Assembly (NCBI RefSeq): GCF_009208555.1
Contig: NZ_WFLI01000008.1
Location: 156,413-220,412 of the forward strand
Source of the DNA: Janthinobacterium violaceinigrum
Lineage (GTDB): Bacteria; Pseudomonadota; Gammaproteobacteria; Burkholderiales; Burkholderiaceae_D
DNA length: 64,000 nt
Direction of reading: 5' to 3'
Below are positions 31,873 to 39,675 of the stretch, one piece after another. A model generated the notes under the pieces. It worked only from the letters and a program-made list of their open reading frames with translations, searched no databases and had not been told where the DNA came from. Within the stretch, counting starts at the first letter, position 1. Each line of letters starts with the position of its first letter. Made by a program: the position numbers and the translations under genes.

Positions 31873-32365
31873 CTTGAAGTTGCTTGCCCTGGCCGCGGCG
31901 TTGTCGCTGGTGCTGTCGGGCATGGCGCGGGCGCAGAACAGCGCGGCCGCCGACCTGACCCAGCTGGAGGCCGAAACGACGCTGCTGAAGGCACGCGCCC
32001 GGAAGCTCGACGTGCAGGCCCAGATCGCCACGCGCCAGGCCGAGATCGGACGCCTGGCGGCTCCCGTCGCCAGTGCCGGCGCCAACATCACCGTGCGCGC
32101 CATCGAGGGTATCGGCACGCCCCTGTATGCCACCTTGCAGCTGGACAATGGCGAGATGGTCGACGTGAAGGCCGGCGATGTGCTAGCCAACGGCGTCAAG
32201 GTGGTGTCGGTCACGCGCGACACGGTGATGGTGCAGCGCAAACGGGGCAAGCCCTTCCGTCTTGCCAGCGCCATCGCCGCGCTGCGCCAGGCACCGCCTG
32301 CGCTGGCCTTGCCGCTGCCGGCCGGCCTGCCGCCGATGCCGCCGCCGCCCGGGAGCGCACGATGA
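31862..32365 (+). CDS. pilP: Type IVb pilus biogenesis protein PilP-like
   Basis: This 167-residue secreted protein has a signal peptide (LKLLALAAALSLVLSGMARA). A helical coiled segment (about 25-65) follows, then a small beta domain (ITVRAIEGIGTPLYATLQLDNGEMVDVKAGDVL) of the type found in PilP proteins that link the inner-membrane platform to the secretin. The C-terminus is Pro/Ala-rich. The start at 31862 follows GAAGGAG. It overlaps pilO by 11 bases and the next gene by 4. Confidence 0.8.
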   Translation: MQTSLKLLALAAALSLVLSGMARAQNSAAADLTQLEAETTLLKARARKLDVQAQIATRQAEIGRLAAPVASAGANITVRAIEGIGTPLYATLQLDNGEMVDVKAGDVLANGVKVVSVTRDTVMVQRKRGKPFRLASAIAALRQAPPALALPLPAGLPPMPPPPGSAR

Positions 32366-34005
32366 CGGGCGCGGCGGCCATGGCGGCGGAAGCGCTGCCG
32401 TTCAGTCCTGCGGCCAGCGATTACACGGGCGTGAGCGTATTGAGCCGCGACGGCGATTATGCGGGTAGCGCCGAGGAAATGAAGTTTGTCTGCCTGCTGT
32501 CCGATGGCCGCCTGCTCGTCGCCGACGGCCAGGCCATGAATTCGCACGTGCTGTCGTATTGCGCCCGGCTCGAGCGCATGGGGCGGCCGTTCCAGCGGGT
32601 GTTTACCCGCATCGACAAGATCAGCCAGGCCTATCAGGCGGGCACGGCGGGAGCGGCCCGCCTCGATCATTCGCTGATGCAGCAGACGGCCAAGGAATTG
32701 CTCAATACGGCCTGCCAGCAGCGCGCGTCCGACATTCACATCCGCGTGCGCAAATTCAGTACCGAGATCTATTTTCGCGTGCATAACGATCTGCTCAAGG
32801 TGAGCGGCCATCCGCGCGATTTCGGCGAGCGCCTGCTGGCCACGCTGTACGGCGCCATGACCACGGTGTCCGACAATGCCTATAAGCCAGGCGAGCGGCA
32901 GGATGCCAGCATCGGCGACCGCGACAAGCTGCCGGAAAAGCTGTTCGGCGTGCGCATTGCCACGGCGCCCACGGGCGAAGGCAGCGTCATGGTGCTGCGC
33001 TTGCTATACAACGATGCCGGCGATGAGATCGACGTGCGGCCGCTGGGCTTTTCCGAGGAGCATGCTGTCTTGCTGCAGCGCTTCAAGGAGCATCCGCTGG
33101 GGATGAATATCATCAGCGGGCCGACCGGTTCGGGCAAATCGACCACCTTGCAGCGCCTGCTGGTGGGCGAAATCCACGAAACCGGAGCCAGGCTGCATGT
33201 CATCACGGTGGAAGACCCGATCGAGTACCCGATCGAAGGCGCGGTGCAGACCTCGATCACGAATGCCGGCAGCGAGGACGACCGCTCGCGCCTGTATTCG
33301 GCAGCCATCGCCAATGCGATGCGGCTCGATCCCGACACCATCATGATTGGCGAGGTGCGCGACCGCGCCTCGGCGCAAAGCGCGCTGCGGGCGGCGATGA
33401 CGGGCCACCAGGTGTGGACCACGGTGCACGCCAACAGCGCCATGGCCGTGATCGACCGCCTGGTCGACCTGGGACTGCCGCTGGGCATGGTGGCCGATGC
33501 GGGCGTGGTCAGCGGCCTGGTCAGCCAACGCCTGGTGAAGCTGCTGTGCCCGCATTGCAAGAAGAACCTGCTGGCGCATCGCCATGTGCTGGGCGAGGCC
33601 CTGCTGGTGCGCCTGCAGCGCGTGCTGGGCACGGCTATCGGCCAGGCCTGCATCGCCGGCGACGGCTGCGCCCATTGCCGCCAGCAGGGCACCATCGGCC
33701 GCACGGTGGTCGCCGAAGTCATCGCGCCCGACGCGCGTTTTTTCGAGCATATCCGGGCCGGCGAGAAAGGACTGGCGATGGCCTACTGGCTCGCCGAACT
33801 CGATGGCAAGACCTTGCTGCAGCACGCCATCGAGAAAGTGGCCAGCGGCAGCGTCGATCCGCGCATGGCCGAGCGGGCAGTGGGCCACCTGAGCGTGGCC
33901 GAGGCCGGGATTGGTAGCCGGCGCGGCTCCAGCCGCGAGCGCAAGGCGGAGACGGTCGCGCGCGGGCACTTGGCGCAGCGGGAAGAGGCGGACCATGCAG
34001 CTTGA
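32362..34005 (+). CDS. pilQ: Type IVb pilus assembly ATPase (PilQ, GspE/PilB family)
   Basis: This 547-residue secretion ATPase powers pilin polymerisation. It has an N2-like domain (ASDIHIRVRKFSTEIYFR) followed by Walker A GPTGSGKSTT (near 253), the Asp box VEDPIEYPIEG, Walker B IMIGEVRD and the His box TTVHANS. The C-terminal part holds two Cys pairs (LLCPHCKKN and CAHCRQQG) that resemble the zinc-binding tetracysteine of GspE. Overlap at both ends shows tight coupling in the operon. The start ATG overlaps the pilP stop. Confidence 0.93.
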   Translation: MTGAAAMAAEALPFSPAASDYTGVSVLSRDGDYAGSAEEMKFVCLLSDGRLLVADGQAMNSHVLSYCARLERMGRPFQRVFTRIDKISQAYQAGTAGAARLDHSLMQQTAKELLNTACQQRASDIHIRVRKFSTEIYFRVHNDLLKVSGHPRDFGERLLATLYGAMTTVSDNAYKPGERQDASIGDRDKLPEKLFGVRIATAPTGEGSVMVLRLLYNDAGDEIDVRPLGFSEEHAVLLQRFKEHPLGMNIISGPTGSGKSTTLQRLLVGEIHETGARLHVITVEDPIEYPIEGAVQTSITNAGSEDDRSRLYSAAIANAMRLDPDTIMIGEVRDRASAQSALRAAMTGHQVWTTVHANSAMAVIDRLVDLGLPLGMVADAGVVSGLVSQRLVKLLCPHCKKNLLAHRHVLGEALLVRLQRVLGTAIGQACIAGDGCAHCRQQGTIGRTVVAEVIAPDARFFEHIRAGEKGLAMAYWLAELDGKTLLQHAIEKVASGSVDPRMAERAVGHLSVAEAGIGSRRGSSRERKAETVARGHLAQREEADHAA

Positions 34006-35071
34006 CATGAACCGCTGGTGGGCCAGGGTCCAGCTGGGCGACGCGGCGCGCCTGCGCCTGTATCGCAAGATCGCCACCATGCTGTCGAACGGCTTGCCGC
34101 TGCTGAAAGTACTGGAAGACATGCAGCAGCGCGCGGCCGACGGCGGGCGCAAGCCGAACGAGGCGATGGCCATCGTGCTCGACGACTGGCGCCGCGCCGT
34201 GCAGAACGGCCACCGGCTGTCGGACGGCATGGCTGGCTGGGTGCCGCAGTCCGAGCAGATGATCATCGGCGCCGGCGAGCAGTCGGGCCGCATCGAGCAA
34301 GCCCTGCTGGCAGTGGTCAGCGTGGTGCAATCGGGCCAGCGCATCAAGCGCGCCGTGGTGGGCGGCCTGGCCTATCCGCTGGCGATTGCGGCCATGATCG
34401 CCGCGTATATCTATATTTTCGGCACCAGCGTCATTCCCGAATTCGCGCGCATGGCCGATCCCGCGCAATGGCGTGGCGCGGCGCGCTCGCTGTACCTGAT
34501 GTCGAACTTCGTGCGGGGCTGGATGCCGCTCGTGCTGCTGCTGGCCGTGGCGCTGGGCGCCGTCGTGCTGGTGTCCATGCCGCGCTGGTGCGGCAATGCG
34601 CGCGTGCTGGCCGACCGCCTGGTGCCGTACTCGATCTATCGCCTGATCGCCGGCAGCAGTTTCCTGATGGCATTTTCGGCCTTGCAGGCGTCGGGTGTGA
34701 CGGTGGAAAAGGCGCTGCTGCGCCTGTCGGTCGGCGCCAATCCCTGGTTGCGCGAGCGCCTGGACGGCGCCCTGATGGGCGTGAAATCGGGCCTGAACTG
34801 CGGCGAGGCGCTGCGCAACGCCGGATATGGATTTCCGTCGCAGGAAATTGTCGAGGATCTGTGCATCTATGCCGACTACCGGGGCTTTTCGGAGGCGCTC
34901 AAGCTGCTCGCCGACGAGTGGCTGGAAGCGGGCGTGGAAAGAGTCACGGCACAGATGAAAGTGTTGAACGGTATCGCCATCGTGTCGCTGGCGATGGTCG
35001 TTGCCTGGCTGGTGACGGGTTTTTTCGGCATCCAGCACGAAATCGCCGCGATGACGCGCGCGCTCCAATAA
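33995..35071 (+). CDS. pilR: Type IVb pilus inner-membrane platform protein PilR (GspF family)
   Basis: 358 residues with the GspF/PilC fold: a cytoplasmic helical domain (LYRKIATMLSNGLPLLKVLE), a first pair of helices (GGLAYPLAIAAMIAAYIYIFG and WMPLVLLLAVALGAVVLV), a second cytoplasmic domain with SSFLMAFSALQASGVTVEKAL, and a last helix (IVSLAMVVAWLVTGFFGI). It anchors the ATPase to the membrane. The start at 33995 (MQLDMNRW) has GGAAGAGG just upstream; the longer frame from 33911 lies in the pilQ coding end. Confidence 0.92.
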   Translation: MQLDMNRWWARVQLGDAARLRLYRKIATMLSNGLPLLKVLEDMQQRAADGGRKPNEAMAIVLDDWRRAVQNGHRLSDGMAGWVPQSEQMIIGAGEQSGRIEQALLAVVSVVQSGQRIKRAVVGGLAYPLAIAAMIAAYIYIFGTSVIPEFARMADPAQWRGAARSLYLMSNFVRGWMPLVLLLAVALGAVVLVSMPRWCGNARVLADRLVPYSIYRLIAGSSFLMAFSALQASGVTVEKALLRLSVGANPWLRERLDGALMGVKSGLNCGEALRNAGYGFPSQEIVEDLCIYADYRGFSEALKLLADEWLEAGVERVTAQMKVLNGIAIVSLAMVVAWLVTGFFGIQHEIAAMTRALQ

Positions 35072-35096
35072 CTCCACTCAATCAAAGGAAACCATC

Positions 35097-35636
35097 ATGA
35101 CTTCGATACGCCAACACGCCGCCAGCCGCAACATGGGCCGGCGCTTTCAACGCGGTGCCTCTCTGCTCGAGGGCATCGCCTACCTGGGCATTGCCGCCAT
35201 CATCATCCTCGGCGCCGTTTCGCTGCTGAGCAATGCTTTCGGCAGCGCCCATACCAACCGCAGCTATGGCGAACTGACGTCGATACGCACGGGCGTCAAG
35301 AAGCTGTACATGGGCCAGTCGGCCGCGTTCGGTACGGGGGAGCTGACGGAAACGCTGATCGGCGCGAAAGTGTACCCGACGTCTCTTTTCGTCAGCGGCA
35401 ACACCGTCAAGAATTCCTGGAACGGCAATATCGTCGTCACGGGCGCCGGCAATACGTTCACGATTTCCTATGCTGCCGTGCCGAAGGATGTCTGCGTGAA
35501 CATGGTCAGCGGCGGCAATGACTGGATCGCGCTCAAGGTCAACGAGGGTTCTGTTTTGGCGCCGCCGATTACGCCGACGACGGCCACCACCGCCTGCGAC
35601 AGCGCCAGCAATACCATTACCTGGACCGCCAGCTAG
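35097..35636 (+). CDS. pilS: Major type IVb prepilin PilS
   Basis: A 179-residue prepilin with the long leader typical of class b: cleavage is predicted after Gly20 (RRFQRG), giving a mature N-terminus ASLLEGIAYLGIAAIIIL with Glu at +5, the residue needed for assembly. The soluble head has two widely spaced Cys (VCVN and TACDS) likely to form the pilin disulfide loop. It is the probable major subunit because it follows pilR directly and is preceded by a good ribosome-binding site (AAAGGAAACC). Confidence 0.92.
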   Translation: MTSIRQHAASRNMGRRFQRGASLLEGIAYLGIAAIIILGAVSLLSNAFGSAHTNRSYGELTSIRTGVKKLYMGQSAAFGTGELTETLIGAKVYPTSLFVSGNTVKNSWNGNIVVTGAGNTFTISYAAVPKDVCVNMVSGGNDWIALKVNEGSVLAPPITPTTATTACDSASNTITWTAS

Positions 35637-35652
35637 GCGGCGCGGGGACGCC

Positions 35653-36099
35653 ATGTGGATGCTGTGGCTATTGTTTGCGCTGGGCGCGCTGGCCGGTCAT
35701 GTGGCGCTGTCCGGCCAGACCGGCCAGCTGCTTGCTGCACCCGCGCGGGCCGGCGACCTGGCGCAGAACATGGCGGTGTACCGGACCGCCGTGATGGCAT
35801 ACGTGGCCGCGCACGCCGGTTTCAGCGGCACGGTGGCGGACGGCGACCTGAGCCTGCCGTCCTGGTATGTGCGCTTGCCGTGGTGGCGCAACCATGTGGC
35901 GGACGGCATGGTGACGGTGTATGCGGTCCCGCCGCCGACGGGTTTTTCCGCCGAGCTGCAGCGACTTGCGCGCGGCTCCATGCTGGCTGGCGAGGCGCGT
36001 GGCGGCAGGCTGCACACGCCGGATTTCGGCGATACCGGCATCGCCTTGCCCGCCATGGTGCCCGACTTTGCGCCCGTGTGGCTGGCGCCAATCGATTGA
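35653..36099 (+). CDS. PilM-like type IVb pilus protein
   Basis: 148 residues: an N-terminal membrane anchor (MWMLWLLFALGALAGHVAL) and a small periplasmic domain beginning NMAVYRTAVMAYVAAHAGFSG and containing LPSWYVRLPWW. This matches my recollection of the R64 PilM family in length, anchor and the Leu-Pro-Ser-Trp-Tyr motif. Its role in pilus biogenesis is unclear. The ATG at 35653 is used; the frame from 35518 overlaps pilS. Confidence 0.6.
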   Translation: MWMLWLLFALGALAGHVALSGQTGQLLAAPARAGDLAQNMAVYRTAVMAYVAAHAGFSGTVADGDLSLPSWYVRLPWWRNHVADGMVTVYAVPPPTGFSAELQRLARGSMLAGEARGGRLHTPDFGDTGIALPAMVPDFAPVWLAPID

Positions 36100-36110
36100 A
36101 CGGAAAGAGC

Positions 36111-37586
36111 ATGCGGACACAGAATCGGGGATTCACGTTGATCGAGGTATTGGGCGCGCTGGCGATCGGCAGTGCGCTGGTGGCCGGCGTGGCCGCCATG
36201 GTGGAAGCGGCGCTGGAAGACAGCCGCGGCGAACAGGCGGCGCTGTACCAGGCGCAGATCGTGGTGGCGGCGGCGAAGTACATCAACGTCGATGCCAACT
36301 ATGGGCAGCTGCTGGCTGCCGCCGGCGGCGCGGCGCCCGCCGTGGTCACCCTCGCCATGCTGAAGGCAACGGGCCATCTGTCGGAAAATGTCATGGCGAC
36401 CAATGCCTATGGCCAGACGCCGTGCGTGCTGGTACGGCAAACGGCGCCGGGCCGGCTCGATGCGCTGGTGGTGAGCGAGGGCGGCCGTGTGATTCCCGCC
36501 AAGGCCGTGGCCGCAGTGGCCGCCAGCGCGGGCCCCGGCGGCGGCTATATCCCTGCCGATGCACCCGCCACCGCGCGCGGCGCGTTCACGTCATGGTCGC
36601 TGCCGCTGGCCGGTTTCAGCGGCGCCAGCTGCTCCGGCACGGTGGCAGGCGCCAATCACCTCGCCAGCGCCCTGTTCTTCAACGGCCCGGGCCAGATGGC
36701 CACCGATTTCGTGTACCGCAGCGCCGTGCAGGGACGACCCGAGCTGAACCAGATGAATACGCCGCTGCACATGCGCGCCCAAGCCACCGAAGGCAGCTCG
36801 GATGCCCTGTGCGTGGCGGGCGATGCGGCGACCTATGGCCGTATCGCGGTCGACGCCAGCGGCGCGCTGTTGAACTGCCGCCTGGGCGTGTGGCGCGGCG
36901 CGGGCGGCCACTGGAAAGACCCGGCCGCCAGTTTCGCCGCCTTGCCGGCCAGCGGCAACGAGCAGGGCGACGTGCGCCTGGCGCTCGACACGGGCCGCGC
37001 CTTCAGCTGGAATGGCGCGAGCTGGATGGCGCTGGCCGTCGACGAGCTGGGTAACCTGAGCGTGCCGGGCCGCGTCACCGCCGGCCAGATGCTGCTGGAG
37101 CGGATCGTCGCGCACCGCGACGCCTGCGAACCGGATGGCTTGCTGGCCCGGGATGCCAGCGGCATGCTGCTGTCCTGCCAGCGCGGCAAATGGCGCAAGT
37201 TCACCGAATCGGAAACGACCGATACGGCCTACTACCGGTATTTTGACGTCCGTAATGGCCAGCCCGATATGGATACCAGCATCGACCTGCGCGCCTTGCC
37301 CGGTTCGCGTCCCCTGTTCATTGCTGGCGATACCTGTTGCTCGTCTTCCAGCGACGCTGCGTCCGAGGTCCGTGTCGAATTGTACGACGCAGCGGGAGTA
37401 TTCCTTGGCTATGCGGGCGGCTGCACGGGCCAAAGCAGCTACAACGATGGCAAGGTGGTCAGCGCCACGCCCATCGCCATGCAGAAGATTCCCGAAAATG
37501 CCGCGCGGCTCAGGGTCACGGTGGCGACCGCGGGCGACAAGGGCAACAGTGCCGATACCAATATCTATATTTACAACAGCCGCTGA
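36111..37586 (+). CDS. PilV-like minor pilin / tip adhesin, copy 1
   Basis: 491 residues. A short leader (MRTQNRG) is followed by FTLIEVLGALAIGSALVAG, a class-a style prepilin N-terminus with Glu+5. The N-terminal half is alike in both copies (ALEDSRGEQAALYQAQ, SWSLPLAGFSGASCSGT, MNTPLHMRAQATEGSSDA). The C-terminal part is a Cys-rich domain (DTCCSSSSD, GGCTGQSS) and differs more from copy 2. In R64, PilV forms the pilus tip and its C-terminus decides recipient recognition. Both copies end in NSR. A 64-bp stretch is identical in both copies (see findings). Confidence 0.82.
   Translation: MRTQNRGFTLIEVLGALAIGSALVAGVAAMVEAALEDSRGEQAALYQAQIVVAAAKYINVDANYGQLLAAAGGAAPAVVTLAMLKATGHLSENVMATNAYGQTPCVLVRQTAPGRLDALVVSEGGRVIPAKAVAAVAASAGPGGGYIPADAPATARGAFTSWSLPLAGFSGASCSGTVAGANHLASALFFNGPGQMATDFVYRSAVQGRPELNQMNTPLHMRAQATEGSSDALCVAGDAATYGRIAVDASGALLNCRLGVWRGAGGHWKDPAASFAALPASGNEQGDVRLALDTGRAFSWNGASWMALAVDELGNLSVPGRVTAGQMLLERIVAHRDACEPDGLLARDASGMLLSCQRGKWRKFTESETTDTAYYRYFDVRNGQPDMDTSIDLRALPGSRPLFIAGDTCCSSSSDAASEVRVELYDAAGVFLGYAGGCTGQSSYNDGKVVSATPIAMQKIPENAARLRVTVATAGDKGNSADTNIYIYNSR
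36752..36815 (+). repeat. 64-bp perfect direct repeat, first copy (pilV copy 1)
   Basis: Identical base for base to 38243-38306, including third codon positions, whereas flanking sequence has diverged. It encodes the conserved MNTPLHMRAQATEGSSDA segment. Confidence 0.9.
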
Positions 37587-37613
37587 CGGCACATGGCCAG
37601 GGAACGATACAAC

Positions 37614-39083
37614 ATGAACAGGCAGCGGGGAGCGTCGATGATAGAACTGGTGGGGGCGCTGGCAGTGGGCATGCTGGGACTTGCCGGCGTGGCCGCGTGG
37701 GCAGATGGGGCGCTGGAAGACAGCAAGGGCCAGCAGGCGGCGCTGTACCAGGCGCAGCTGACGCAGGCCGCGCGCCGCTACATCGACGCCAATTACGCCA
37801 CGCTGCGGGCGCAGGCTGGCGCGGCGCCTGTGCGCATCGACCTGACCATGCTCAAGGTCGGCGGCCATCTGGCGCAGCGCCAGTCCGGCGCCAACGCCTA
37901 CGGCCACAGCCCCTGCGTGCTGGTGCTGCCGGCGGCAGCGGGAGGGCTGGACGCGCTTGTGCTCGGCGAGGGCGGCACGGGCATACCGGCCCGTATGCTC
38001 GCTTACGTGGCGTCCGTCTCGGGGCGTGGCGGAGGCTTTATTGCCGCCGGCACGCCGGCCGTGGCGCAGGGTGCTTTCCAGTCCTGGTCGGTACCGCTGG
38101 CCAGGTTCGGCGGCGCCAGCTGTTCCGGCACGGCTGCCGCCGCCAACCATCTGGCGAGCGCCCTGTTCTTTGATGGGCCGGGCCAGCTGTCGAGCGACTT
38201 CCTGTACCGCCACGCGGTGCCCGGCCAGCCGCAGCTGAACCGGATGAATACGCCGCTGCACATGCGCGCCCAAGCCACCGAAGGCAGCTCGGATGCCCTG
38301 TGCGTGCCGGGCGACACCGCGACCTACGGGCGCGTAGCCGTCGATGACAGCGGTGCCGTGCTGCACTGCCGCCTGGGCGTATGGCGGCGGCCTGGCGGCC
38401 GCTGGAAGGATGCGGTCGCCGTTTTTGCCGCCTTGCCGGCCAGCGGCAACGATAGCGGCGACGTGCGCCTGGCGGGCGCTCCGGCGCGCGCTTTCCGCTG
38501 GGATGGCGGCGCCTGGAAGGCGCTGCCGGTGGACCAGTCCGGCCACCTAATATTACCTGGCCGTCTGACCGCGAACGAAGCGCTGATCGGCCCGGGCGGC
38601 CCGGCGCGCGCCGCCTGCGCCACCGATGGCCTGCTGGCACAGGACGCGGACGGTGCACTGCTGTCGTGCCAGCTTGGCAAATGGCGCTCGCTGGCGGAGT
38701 CGGCCATCACGGGCACGGCGTTCAGCCAGTCGTACTTCGGCAGTTCGCGCCAGCCCAGTCCGGTGGAGGCCAGGATTATGTTGGCTAGTCTGCCGGGCTC
38801 CCGGCCCTTGTTTCTGACAGGTTTCTCTACCTGCCAGGCCTTCGACACCAATGATCCGATCGTGGAGGTGTTCATGGTGAACGAAGACGCCGTCGAAAGG
38901 AAGGTGGGCGGCTGCATCACCGATGCCGTGATCAACAAGGGGCGCGTGCGCATCGACGCCGTCATCGCGTTGCAGCAGATTCCCGAGAATATCGTCGAGG
39001 TGAGGGTGCGTCTGAAAAATCCCTCCGCCGGTCCCGTGGGCAACCTGTCCAGTCTGTCGCTGGCGATCCTGAACAGCCGCTGA
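37614..39083 (+). CDS. PilV-like minor pilin / tip adhesin, copy 2
   Basis: 489 residues, a tandem paralogue of the preceding gene. The leader is MNRQRG and the mature N-terminus ASMIELVGALAVGMLGLAG (Glu+5). It keeps the shared repeats (DGALEDSKGQQAALYQAQ, SWSVPLARFGGASCSGT) but has its own tip region (FLTGFSTCQAFDTND, GGCITDAVINKG). The upstream ATG at 37593 is possible, but the short leader fits a prepilin better. The two genes could give pili with alternative tips or both sit in one pilus. Confidence 0.82.
   Translation: MNRQRGASMIELVGALAVGMLGLAGVAAWADGALEDSKGQQAALYQAQLTQAARRYIDANYATLRAQAGAAPVRIDLTMLKVGGHLAQRQSGANAYGHSPCVLVLPAAAGGLDALVLGEGGTGIPARMLAYVASVSGRGGGFIAAGTPAVAQGAFQSWSVPLARFGGASCSGTAAAANHLASALFFDGPGQLSSDFLYRHAVPGQPQLNRMNTPLHMRAQATEGSSDALCVPGDTATYGRVAVDDSGAVLHCRLGVWRRPGGRWKDAVAVFAALPASGNDSGDVRLAGAPARAFRWDGGAWKALPVDQSGHLILPGRLTANEALIGPGGPARAACATDGLLAQDADGALLSCQLGKWRSLAESAITGTAFSQSYFGSSRQPSPVEARIMLASLPGSRPLFLTGFSTCQAFDTNDPIVEVFMVNEDAVERKVGGCITDAVINKGRVRIDAVIALQQIPENIVEVRVRLKNPSAGPVGNLSSLSLAILNSR
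38243..38306 (+). repeat. 64-bp perfect direct repeat, second copy (pilV copy 2)
   Basis: Matches 36752-36815 exactly. The copies lie 1491 bases apart, in the same reading frame and direction. Confidence 0.9.
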
Positions 39084-39085
39084 AG

Positions 39086-39556
39086 ATGCGTGCCCGTCCT
39101 CTCTTCAGACCATTTCTTCGCTACCATCGCCGTGTCGTGCTGGCGGCCTTGCTGCTGGCTGGTGCGTTCAGCTCCATGCCGGCGCAGGCGTGCTGGCGCG
39201 AGATCGGCGCCAAATACGGCATCAGTCCGTATTTGCTGCACGCCATTGCCAAGACGGAATCGAATCTGAATCCCCGTATCGTCAGCCGCCCGAATGCCAA
39301 CGGCAGCTACGATATCGGCTTGATGCAGATCAACAGCAGCTGGCTGCCCATCATCGCCAGATACGGCATCACGGAAGCGCAGCTGCTGGAGCCTTGCGTC
39401 AGCATCGAAGTAGGCGCCTGGATACTGGCGCAAAACATCCACCGGCTCGGCAATTCGTGGACGGCGGTCGGCGCCTACAACTCCCCCAACGCGGCCACCG
39501 GCCTGCGCTATGCGGCGCGGGTCTACCGCAATCTCGTGCCCGAGGCGGCGCGGTAA
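39086..39556 (+). CDS. Pilus-associated muramidase (lytic transglycosylase)
   Basis: 156 residues with a signal peptide (VVLAALLLAGAFSSMPAQA, cleavage before CWREIG). The SLT fold follows: catalytic Glu in IAKTESNLNP, then GSYDIGLMQINSSWL (the GLMQ motif) and SWTAVGAYNSPN. It opens peptidoglycan for pilus passage, as PilT does in the R64 cluster. It starts two bases after the second pilV. Confidence 0.9.
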   Translation: MRARPLFRPFLRYHRRVVLAALLLAGAFSSMPAQACWREIGAKYGISPYLLHAIAKTESNLNPRIVSRPNANGSYDIGLMQINSSWLPIIARYGITEAQLLEPCVSIEVGAWILAQNIHRLGNSWTAVGAYNSPNAATGLRYAARVYRNLVPEAAR

Positions 39557-39634
39557 CAGTCCCCGGCAATTCAACGCAGCAAAAAAAACCATCAGCGGCG
39601 GGAACTGCCGGCGTTTTGCATCGACTCAACAGGC

Positions 39635-39656
39635 ATGACCAACTGGTCGTGAATAA
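39635..39656 (+). promoter_or_regulatory. Shared 22-bp element upstream of the first glycosyltransferase-like gene
   Basis: This stretch matches 41890-41911 at 18 of 22 positions and lies the same distance before the start codon. It contains an ATGNCC-N4-GGTC inverted repeat and can also be read as the five-codon peptide MTNWS followed by a stop. Its function is unknown. Confidence 0.45.
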
Positions 39657-39675
39657 TCGTTAAGGACCTTACGCC

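Noticed and set aside
29719..32811. 1030-codon minus-strand open frame opposite pilN-pilQ
   Set aside because: Shadow frame: low-complexity Gln/His/Arg/Gly composition, and the opposite strand has clearly recognisable genes.
36111..39083. A true shufflon in the pilV region
   Set aside because: No inverted recombination sites and no recombinase gene were seen; the 64-bp copies are direct, not inverted.
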